From: Eucommia ulmoides
Taxonomy: Eukaryota > Streptophyta > Magnoliopsida > Garryales > Eucommiaceae
Direction: 5' to 3'
NCBI GenBank assembly: GCA_016647705.1
Contig: CM028339.1
Span: forward strand, 24,963,803 to 25,027,802
DNA length: 64,000 nt
This document shows, one piece after another, positions 56,074-64,000 of the stretch (positions are counted from its first letter, which is position 1; the number at the start of each line of letters is the position of its first letter). Below the pieces are notes generated by a model. That model was not told the origin of the DNA, made no database searches, and saw only the letters and a program-made list of their open reading frames with translations. The position numbers and the translations under genes are program-made.

Positions 56074-58860
56074 TAAATCTCATACTAGAAAGCAAACTTG
56101 ATAACCATAAGATTACAAGCCTTGGTTATGGTTAAATATCTAATAAAAACAACTAAGACTCATTTTTAATAGTCAAAATAATTTTAAATAATTTTAAGTT
56201 TCAAAACATTTGTTTTTCTTTTTTTCAAAGATATTTCCCTTGAATTAAATTTATTTTAAACTTTAAAGTTATAATTTTTACGTTGAGAATTTATTATAAT
56301 TTTTATATTATTAGCTTAAAAATAAATTAAATTACTTAATCTAGTAAACTTAATGTATGACTTTGTTTTTTTTACTTTGTTTAAATTTATTTATAATTTA
56401 AAAAATTAGATAAATATTTTATTCAGAATTTCAATGTTTCAAATTTGTTTAGTAAATTGTCTAGTGATATTTTTATTAACAGTAAAATAATTGCATCACT
56501 ATATTAAAGTTCACTAGGTAATAATTAGTAAATATTGGTAAGTAAATGCATTACTATAAAATGTATATATCCCAACTAAGTGAGCACACACACAAATATA
56601 TACTAGCGTATGACACATGCTTAAAGGCACGAGTATATAAAATAAATTGAAGTTAATATTATTTCTTTAATTTAATTTCCATAAACTTAACATTTCAGTA
56701 TTATTATTAAATTTAATGTCCACATATTATTTTTTATACTATTTTTTTAATTTAATTTATATAATTTTATATTTTAGTATTATTACTAAATTTAATACTC
56801 ATACATTATTTCTATAATTCTTGTAAATTTAATGTTCATAATTTCTGTATATTATATTTTCTAGTTTATATTATTTCTTCAATTTAATTTTTGTAAATTT
56901 AATATTTGAGTATTGTTATTAAATTTAATATACATATATTATTTTTATAGATTTATATATATAGAAAAACATATTATCTCTCCTCATATATATATATATA
57001 TATATATATGTTATCCATCTTCAATTAAGTCAAAGATATATAAGATATATAAGGTTAAATATAAATACACATTTTATATTTATGTTATATTTTTATAAAA
57101 ATTTTATTATTTAGTCCTCCAAAGATAGGTAAACTGTAAATGTAAAAAAAAATATGTTTGACTCAAACAATTATGTTTATAGTCCTCAAAGAAACTATAG
57201 AAAAATATCTCCAACAAATGCCCTCCCTATATATTCTTATTTACAGAATGTGTCACTCTAACATTTACGTAAATATTCACTCAATATTTTAGAAAATATT
57301 TTCTATTCATTAAATTTCATACTCGCTCAATTTTCACTCAAAAAAAATTGTATAATGTTCACTCAATAATTCAGAACACTATTTTAATTCGCTTAAATTC
57401 ATGTTCTGTCAAAAATTTCAGAGCAATAGTTCACTCACATTCACTCAATATTTCACTCAACGAAAATAGTTTACACATTTGCGTCAATATTTACATATAT
57501 GTGTTTATATGTTTTCAAGGAAACATATTTAAGAGGAGAATAAAATAAGTACATAAATATTTATGTAAAAGTTGTTTCCTACAATGTTCACGTATTCGTG
57601 ATTTTTAAAAATATTCAATTATTGGAATGGTACTTGAATATTCACGTATCATATTTAAACCCAAGAAAATGGATATAACACATTAACATTCACATAAATC
57701 ATGTGTTAACACATGCGTAAACATACTTTTCAAAACAATCCAAAAATTCTAAGATGAGCTAAAACAATCGGAGGTTTATTCACCAAACCACATTCAGTAT
57801 AAATATTTCACAAAAATCCACAAACTTTGACACGAAGATATGGAATTTCAAAATCTCAAAAATCACGGCGATGAACGACGATTTTTAGATTTGAAAATTT
57901 CAAATCTGGAATTTTTAGATCTGAAATTCTCAGATTTGGATTAGAGATAGAGATGGCACAGTGAACCCGACGAATGGCGACACGAACAGAGAAGAACGAC
58001 GGTGTGGATCTAGACGATGGCGAAAAATGACAGAGTAGATCTGAATATTCAAATCTGGAAATCCAAATCTAAGGGGGAGAGAAAGAGGTGGGCAGCAAAG
58101 GCTCACTAACGAATGATGATGACTCGTTGACAAACGGAAAACGGACAACATCGTCGATGGGCTTATGGTGGGTTTTAGATCTGGTCCATGCCCACGCACG
58201 CCTTTGTCAACCCCTTCTCGTCCAGCCCCATTGCCTCCAATAGCAAATCCAACAATTTGCAGGCGAGCCCCATTAGCTTCTTGCTGTAATTCTCCATCAC
58301 CATTCTCCACCCATACGACTTATTCGGCCACCTCGAGTAGTGGGTTCAGGTGGGGTGGCTGATACATTTAGCTTTACCAAACTAAAATAAGCCATTACGA
58401 ACAGAACGAGGGGATAGATTAGGGTTCTCTGGTTGGGGTTGGGGTGAAAATGAGATAGAGAAAAGAGAGAGAGCTATAGAGAGAATTGCAGATATTTAAT
58501 TAGGGTACTTAGTTATGAATTTAGAGATAGATAGAGAAGGCTAGAGAGAGAGAAGCATGGGGCATACTTGTTTATCTATGATTCTTTTTTAATTGTCAAT
58601 GATAAAAAACTGAACTAGTTGTACGAAAGGGTTCAAAGGCTAAGACAATTATTTGTTTGAGCATTTTTCTACATCATCTCTAAAAATCCTATTTTTATTT
58701 GATATGGATTGTTGTTTGTCTCTTGAGACATTAAACGGTTGCAAAATGTCTAAAGAGTTTATGTTTGTCATGTTTTATTATGTGGATGTTATAACATATT
58801 ATATATATACATATTAATTTTGAATTCACGGATTTTGGATTTTGTCTTCGTGCTCAGACC
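56074..58860. other. interior of the hAT-like element
   Basis: Very A+T rich. 56640-56960 has five or six imperfect copies of 'attattaaatttaatgtccacatattattt'-type words; 57240-57480 has repeated 'cactcaatatttcac'-type words; 57890-57935 has 'aatctggaatttttagatctgaaa' repeats. No domain recognised. Confidence 0.5.
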
Positions 58861-59280
58861 TCAAGTAGCCCAAATGTTGGGTTTCGAGTTGGACTTATAT
58901 AAAATATACAAAACCCAAACCCAAAAGGAAGCCTTATGGGCTTGGTCAGGGCAGGCTCAATTTCGGGCTTTGGGCACGGGCCTGGAGTAGCCCAAATGTT
59001 AGGCTTTGAGTCGGACTTGTCTAAAATATACAAAACCCAAGCCCAACAGGAAGCCCTATGGGCTTAGGCTTGGGCCAGGGCGTGCTCAATTTCGGGCTTC
59101 GAGCTCGAACCTTGAGTAGCCCAAATGTTGGGCTTCGAGCCAGCCTTATCTGAAGCCCAATAGGAAGTCCTATGGCTTGTCTAGGGTGGGCTCAATTTTG
59201 AGCTCGATTCGGACTAAGTCCAACAAGTTTTGGGAAAAGTTCAGGTAGCCCATGGATTTTGGGCTTTTTGGAGACCCCTA

Positions 59281-59395
59281 GTCACAATGCTCACACTATT
59301 TTCTTTCCGAACACACTATTTTCTCTGAGTCCCAATCGTGTGGGTTATCACATTTAGTCAGGGTTGGGGAAAATTTCAGCTGCATTTAAAGGTTA
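59281..59395. other. pre-insertion flank carrying the first part of the FLZ-end duplication
   Basis: 'cagctgcatttaaagg.tta' at 59377-59395 matches 60416-60433, showing that the tandem unit began here before the MITE at 59396 split it. Confidence 0.7.
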
Positions 59396-60093
59396 GGTTG
59401 TGTTTGGGTAAGAGAAATCTAGGAGGGGTTTCATTTAGGTAGAGGATTTGTAAATCCTCTTTTGACAAATCTCTTGTTTGGGGAGTGGAAGGATTTTAGG
59501 AAAGAAGATTTGTCAAATCATTTTTATGGTGAAAGAAAGGATTTTAAAATACTTTTGAAACAAACTGAATTTGTGAAATCCTTCCATCACCGTCTTCTTC
59601 ATTCTCGTTCACCCGCTTCGTTCTTCTTCTTCATCGACCTTCATTCTTCGATCTTCTACTTCTTCTTCAATCTTCGGCTTCGTTCTTTGTCATTCTTCAT
59701 TCTTCGTCATCGTCGTCAAAAACGAAATCGATTTCGATTTCTATTTCGTTCTTCTTCTACTTCGTGGATCGTTGTTCTTTGTTCTTTTTCTTCATGGATT
59801 TCGTAGTTGTCAAAAAAAAAAATTGATTTCGATTTCGAAATCGAAATCGATTTGGGTTTCGATTTAGATTCCGAAATCGAAATCCAAAAAGGGTTCGAAA
59901 TCGATTTTTATTTCGAAATCGAAATCCAAATAAGGTTTCGATTTCTACTTCGATTTGGGTTGCAATTTTGAGTTTGTTCTTGAATTTGTTCAAAGATTTA
60001 GGGTTCGATCAAAATATGTTCTTCGTTCTTTGTCTTCTGTTCGTCGCTTCTGTTTCTTTTTTTCTTTTTTTCGGAAGTGATAAAAAATAAAAC

Positions 60094-60149
<56 letters not shown>

Positions 60150-60281
60150 CAAATACTCAACTTCAAACAATTATCTAAATAACAGATTTGTGAAATTAAG
60201 GAATTTCAAAATTCAGGATTTTGAAATCCTTTCATTTCACAAACCCCTTGAATTTATCAAATCCCTTACCCAAACGCAACC
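59396..60281. mobile_element. PIF/Harbinger (Tourist)-like MITE
   Basis: 886 bp, with ends GGTTGTGTTTGGGTAAGAG and (reverse complement) GGTTGCGTTTGGGTAAGGG, flanked by TTA at 59393-59395 and 60282-60284. The interior holds 'tttcgatttcgaaatcgaaat' palindromic repeats (59820-59945) and (TA)n at 60103-60144. The long plus-strand frame 59462-59806 is a Ser/Arg/Phe-rich low-complexity frame, not a gene. Confidence 0.82.
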
Positions 60282-60562
60282 TTAAGGTCGTTCAGACAAC
60301 TTGTTCGTTATTACATTCCTAAAAAAAAAAAATACTCAATATATACGTATAATATTAGATAATTGTTTTAATTAGTACTATATGCATTTTTTAAGCCGCT
60401 GAAACAGTCTCAGTCAGCTGCATTTAAAGCTTAAGGTCGTTCAGAGAGCTTGTTCATTATTACATTCTTAAAAAAAAAACACTCAATATACACATATAAT
60501 ATTAGATAATTGTTTTAATTAGTACTATATGCATTTTTTAAGCCGCTGAAACAGTCTCAGTC
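60282..60562. repeat. tandem duplication of the FLZ gene 3' end
   Basis: Two copies of a roughly 149-bp unit (copy A: about 59378-59395 plus 60285-60413; copy B: about 60414-60562) share 'ttaaggtcgttcaga', 'ataatattagataattgttt', 'tatgcattttttaagccgct' and 'gaaacagtctcagtc'. Copy B includes the FLZ stop codon and last eight or so codons; copy A is a downstream echo of the same bases. Confidence 0.88.
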
Positions 60563-62898
60563 TGGGTGGAAGTTGCGGGGGGCGGGGTCGCTGTTGTTTG
60601 GGCTTGAAGGCTTTCGCTAGCTTTGCTTAAAATTCGCCTCTCATTTCTCTCGTCTTGCTTCATCTGTACTTCTCTACACTCTGGACTACAAAATGCCGTA
60701 TCGCCCCTGCAATCACAGCCGCACACCAATATTATTTATTAAACTACTCAACACATCAATTTTTTAAGAAATAAAGAAAACTATACTAATCTCACTATAT
60801 AGAATAAGATATTCAATATAACACATAATTTCGATATAGTAGAAGACACTAAAGTGTTGACTAACTACATATCTAGGAATCACTGACACTCTACTAGAGG
60901 TAGAGTGTCGGTGTCCGACACGTATAGGACACCGACACACGGCCGACACATGTCGTACACGTGTCGAGGCGTATCCAAATTTTTTATTTTTTATTTTATA
61001 TTTTGACACGGTTTTGACACGCGAAATAAACGTGTCGGACACTTTGGAAGGCCGCGTCGTGAATTTTTCAAGGGGGTAAGTTCTGTAATTTTTTTATTAA
61101 CTTACTTTAATTATATTATTATTTAAGGGGTATATCTTGTAATTTGATATTAAATAACTCTATTAAACAAGTCTTTAATAATTGGAGAAACGAGAATGAG
61201 AAAAACAGAAAGTCAATCGTTTTATTCACCGATGAAGGGTGTGAATATAATAGTCAACCAATCGACCTCGAGCATTTTTTGTGTCTTCTAGCTTTTATTT
61301 ATAAGAATTTTTTAAATATAAATGTTAGTTTGAACTTTGAAGATTTATGATTATTAGCTCAATGTTTTTTGTTGAATGAATTTACTTAATGACAAATGTC
61401 TTTCTTAATTAGGCTTACATACATAAAAATATTTATTTATTTATTGACGTGTCTGTGTCGGTATTTTTGAGAAATTGTAGTGTTGCCGTGTCCATGTCGC
61501 GTATCGGTATCCGTGCTTCATAGTTACATATTCTATAAATTCCACAACACAAAGATCCGGAGTAAGATTACAAAATTACGAAATTTATTTCGCATATATA
61601 AGGTAATTTCAGAAGGGATTTCAGTTTGAAAAGAAATTTTATAAAAAAAAAATTATTTTTTATTTTTGTAAAATTCTTTGTTTGAGTACTACTAAACTGA
61701 ATTTGTAATTTTAGAAGGAGAAAAACGGATTTCACTTCTCTTCCTATGTATAATTAAAATGGTATTACTTCTTTTTTTTTTAATATACCTACAAGTGTCC
61801 CTTACCACACAAGGTGAAAAACTATTTTTAATTACAAAAATAGTATGATTAAAATCATATACTTAAAATAATTTAATGAAAATTATATTACTCGATATAT
61901 TTTCATATTTTTCATTATTAATGGATTTCAAAATTCAACTTGCAAATCTTTGTTTGATAATCTTTGTCTATCAAATAAGAAAATTATGAAATTACAAAAT
62001 CAAATTCACTCTCTAAAATTGTTATCTAAACAAGAAATTTATAAAAGATGGAATTCAAAATATAACCAAAACTTTCAACCATATAAAAATAATTATAGGT
62101 TTTATTGTTTGACTAAACAATATATAAATTCTGTCAAATCATATATAAATAGATAAACATACAACTAAATTCATATAATTCTTAAAATAGAATAATTTAG
62201 ATAATCCAAACACTCATAAGTGTTTTTATTTATTTATTTTCCATAAAATCGAAATGGACACAGAAATAAGCCGGGGAATCTGTGATTTATTCCCTTTTTT
62301 TCCTCTAAAAATCTTCAATCACTACCAAAACTGTTATTTGTTTTTTTGTTTTTTTTTTTTAATTATTTTCTGCTGTAATTTCAGTTTATTTAATAGAAAC
62401 TACTAAAAAACACCCATACCTATACATATAGATATCACGACCGGGGGCCAAACGGCGTTTACAGAGACCACAAATTCGTAAGAAATTTGCGGTCTCCATA
62501 TCCTGATCATCCTCTGGACCCATCTTGTGATATCTGGGTGACAGCATCGCCGCCGCAGCCATTTGATTATGTCCGCTTGGTCCTACCATAAGGTACCCTT
62601 CTCGGCCGCCGGTTATCTCCATGTCGCCGATGATTGGATTTTGAGGATCGAAAGGTGAAGTTGACTCCACGTCGCCGAGATCAACGGTCATATTTCCCGT
62701 CATGCTTGTTGTTCTGTTGATCACTGGCTTAGTGCGCTGGCCTACGATCAAATGTGAGGAAGAGAGAGAAACTGTGAAGGAAGAGGGAGGTTGAGGGGGG
62801 TAGGGGGAAGGTGGAGGAAGCGAAGATAAAGAGCATGAGGAGGACGTGAAAAACGAATCTTGGCCGTTGATTGCGTGCACAGATTCCGAGGACTTACG
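60538..62898 (-). CDS. FCS-like zinc finger (FLZ) protein, two exons
   Basis: Exon 1 (ending 62420, donor G|GTATGG) and exon 2 (60706-60538, acceptor TGATTGCAG|GGG, stop TAA) join in phase. They form the FLZ domain FLRICGLCKRRLAPGRDIYM, YRGDTAFCSPECREVQMKQD, ER. The four cysteines CGLC and CSPEC are intact. FLZ proteins are plant-specific adaptors that bind SnRK1 kinase subunits; domain identity is secure, partner choice is not shown here. An upstream segment GQRTKPVINRTTSMTGNMTV matches the N-terminal KR..P...RTTSM motif of the family. The start is unresolved: between the in-frame TGA at 62899-62901 and the Met codon 62701-62703 there is no ATG, although the coding-like stretch (Ser/Pro-rich, then IVGQRTKP) begins well before that Met. 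Possibilities are an upstream exon (an acceptor-like GTAG lies at about 62744-62747), a lost start, or initiation at 62703. The C-terminus after the domain is a short Ala/Thr/Pro tail. The intron is 1713 bp and carries a hAT-like MITE. Confidence 0.88.
60873..61523. mobile_element. hAT-like MITE in the FLZ intron
   Basis: The left end CTAGGAATCACTGACAC and the reverse complement of the right end CTATGAAGCACGGATAC are TIRs. The 8-bp flanks CTACATAT (60865-60872) and TTACATAT (61524-61531) match at seven of eight bases. Subterminal 'cgacac'/'gtgtcg' words are dense (60890-61050, 61447-61510). Confidence 0.75.
61532..62419 (-). other. remainder of the FLZ intron
   Basis: A+T-rich; words such as 'aaatttcttt.caaa' and 'ggaatttc' recur in both orientations between 61560 and 62200, suggesting another decayed MITE without resolvable ends. 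No gene. Confidence 0.4.
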
Positions 62899-62901
62899 TC
62901 A

Positions 62902-63011
62902 CCTCTCACTTTCCCACCTCTCCCTCCTCGTGTTTTTGTTTTCACTTATTTTGAGCAAATGTTAATTTAGCCCCGTTCGTATATTGTTTGTAGGAGTTTG
63001 TACCACAACTA
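62902..63011 (-). promoter_or_regulatory. FLZ 5' flank
   Basis: About 110 bp between the FLZ leader and a long-TIR element. A CT-rich stretch on the plus strand (62902-62930) would be a purine-rich leader on the gene strand. No clear TATA box is seen within it. Confidence 0.35.
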
Positions 63012-63020
63012 TTTTTTTAA

Positions 63021-63893
63021 GGAAAAATTATCGATTAATCCCAAAAAAAAAAATTATTTACCACTTACTCCCATCGATTTTTCTTTGCACCGATTAGTTC
63101 CATCAACATCTTTTTCTTGTACCGTTTACTCTTATCGTCGGTCATTCTTATACCAATTAGTCTCGTTTTCAAAAATGGTGAGGAATGAATTTAGCGAAAT
63201 GCCCTCCTATAAGCTTCACAGCGATAAGGAAAGTCGTCAAACTAGTACACCGCCGCCGCCGCCAGCAGCCGCTGCTGCCGGTGCTGCGCCGCCGCCGCCG
63301 ACATAAATTACAGTTTTTACCACAAATTTTTTGACTTTTTGTCATTCTATATGTTCCAAAAAAAAAAAAAAAAACTTGATTTTAGGATAAAATCGTTACC
63401 AAACGTGACATAAAATAAAAGAACAATTGATATTATATTCAACATTTACAAGTGTTCAATGTAACATCCACAATTATTTAATGTAATATCATATGGATTT
63501 TACTCTACATACAAAAATAAGATAACAATGGATGTTACATTCAACATCCACAGGTGCTAATGTTACATTTAACATCTACATGAGTTGTATTTTGGTCAGA
63601 AAAAAGATAATATCAAAAACAAAAACACAATTGATATTATATTCAACATCCACATGAGGGGTATATTGGTCAGAAAAATATAACATCAATTAAAATTAAA
63701 TAAATAAAATAAAAAAATAAATAAACAGTTGATATTACATTCAACACCCACAGTTGTTGAATGTTACATTCAACATCCATATGAGGGATATTTTGGTCAG
63801 AAAAAGACAAAAGGAGTTATTGGTGCAAAAAAAAATGATATGGGAGTAATTAATAATTTCTTCTGTATTTTGGGACTAAATAGTGCATACCTC
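63021..63893. mobile_element. long-TIR element upstream of the FLZ gene, Mutator-like
   Basis: The 9-bp flanks TTTTTTTAA at 63012-63020 and 63894-63902 are identical (low-complexity, so weaker evidence). The left end and the reverse complement of the right end match over about 90 bp: 'ttaatcccaaaa', 'aaattatt.a..acttactcccat' and 'tttgcaccgat.a.tcc'-type words. The interior has a GC-rich block (63245-63302, CCG repeats) and a tandem repeat at 63420-63800. No transposase. Confidence 0.7.
63420..63800. repeat. tandem repeats inside the long-TIR element
   Basis: Four imperfect units of about 95-115 bp starting near 63422, 63514, 63629 and 63724, each with 'caattgatattatattcaac', 'atccacatgag' and (last three) 'attttggtcagaaaaa'. 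Confidence 0.82.
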
Positions 63894-63902
63894 TTTTTTT
63901 AA

Positions 63903-64000
63903 TTGGTCTAAAATCATAAATTTCTCTCATGATTTTAAAAATATCAGTCATTATATTTGATCAATTTTTTCTTATAAAAATATATGATTATGCTTCTATT
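63903..64000. other. A+T-rich end of window
   Basis: No feature recognised. Confidence 0.5.

Larger units (their letters stand above)
55206..59280. mobile_element. hAT-like non-autonomous element, 4.1 kb
   Basis: The left end TAGAGGTCGGCC and the reverse complement of the right end TAGGGGTCTCC are short TIRs. The 8-bp flanks ATCACAAT (55198-55205) and GTCACAAT (59281-59288) match at seven of eight bases. Both subterminal regions (55215-55440, 58855-59280) are dense in GGCCC, GGGCC and GGGCTT words, a hallmark of plant hAT elements. The right side repeats a unit of about 120-130 bp ('gtagcccaaatgttgggctt') at 58865, 58987 and 59118. The interior has no hAT transposase or BED finger. A minus-strand frame 58310-57930 ([20 protein letters not shown] ...) is unrecognised and could be captured sequence. 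Confidence 0.75.

Noticed and set aside
57930-58310. 126-codon minus-strand frame in the hAT-like element
   Set aside because: The first 50 residues look protein-like but no family is recognised, and the rest is Ser/Leu/Arg-rich; not called as a gene.
59462-59806. 114-codon plus-strand frame
   Set aside because: Ser/Phe/Arg low-complexity frame inside a MITE with TTA TSD and matching TIRs.
62878-62880. Start of the FLZ protein at 62880
   Set aside because: The codon is GTG, which is not a normal plant start; the true start is left open.

Overview
This is a gene-poor stretch of nuclear DNA from a flowering plant, most likely a eudicot. It is A+T rich, carries intron-split genes with GT..AG borders, and is dominated by plant transposable elements. 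Only one likely functional host gene is visible: a two-exon FCS-like zinc finger (FLZ) gene on the minus strand at about 60.5-62.9 kb. Nearly everything else is layered transposon DNA, and many insertions can be proven by matching target-site duplications (TSDs).

Layout. 1-3.6 kb: A+T-rich DNA with a broken, unidentified minus-strand coding remnant. About 3.6-29.3 kb: a large, degenerate Mutator-like element (MULE). It has a MURA-type transposase on the plus strand (4.46-6.14 kb, resuming at 18.67-19.26 kb) and a Ulp1/DUF1985-type gene on the minus strand (27.2-21.4 kb). Between their 3' ends lies a captured, intronless fragment of a retinoblastoma-related (RBR) gene at 20.7-21.1 kb. A palindromic motif around AGTAGATATCTACT recurs through the MULE DNA, including a 1.7-kb tandem array. 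The MULE was hit by a 12.5-kb Ty3/gypsy element (6143-18668, TSD GTTAA) and by a solo LTR (27283-29317, TSD CTAGG). The gypsy element itself contains a minus-strand solo LTR of its own family (11263-13991, TSD CATGT) and another LTR-like insertion in its 5' LTR.

30.1-31.5 kb: a long-terminal-inverted-repeat (TIR) foldback element. 32.5-45.1 kb: a second LTR element with about 1.1-kb LTRs. Its left LTR is split by a minus-strand Athila/Tat-like element (32771-39301, TSD ACGTT) and by a foldback element (39463-40100). The Athila-like gag contains a chimeric plastid insertion, part of rpoC1 joined to part of ycf2. 45.4-52.8 kb: a decayed Ty1/copia element with recognisable gag, protease, integrase, reverse transcriptase and RNase H. 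52.8-55.2 kb: LTR-like debris. 55.2-59.3 kb: a 4.1-kb non-autonomous hAT-like element (8-bp TSD) with a nested PIF/Harbinger-like MITE (TSD TAA). 59.4-60.3 kb: another Harbinger-like MITE (TSD TTA), lying inside one copy of a tandem duplication of the FLZ gene's 3' end. The FLZ intron carries a hAT-like MITE (60873-61523), and a long-TIR element (63021-63893, 9-bp TSD) sits just upstream of the gene.

The genes do not form a pathway. The window is a record of successive insertions that can be ordered by nesting. I found no rRNA, tRNA or CRISPR. The most unusual items are the palindromic motif confined to the MULE, the RBR capture, and the rpoC1-ycf2 chimera inside a retrotransposon gag.
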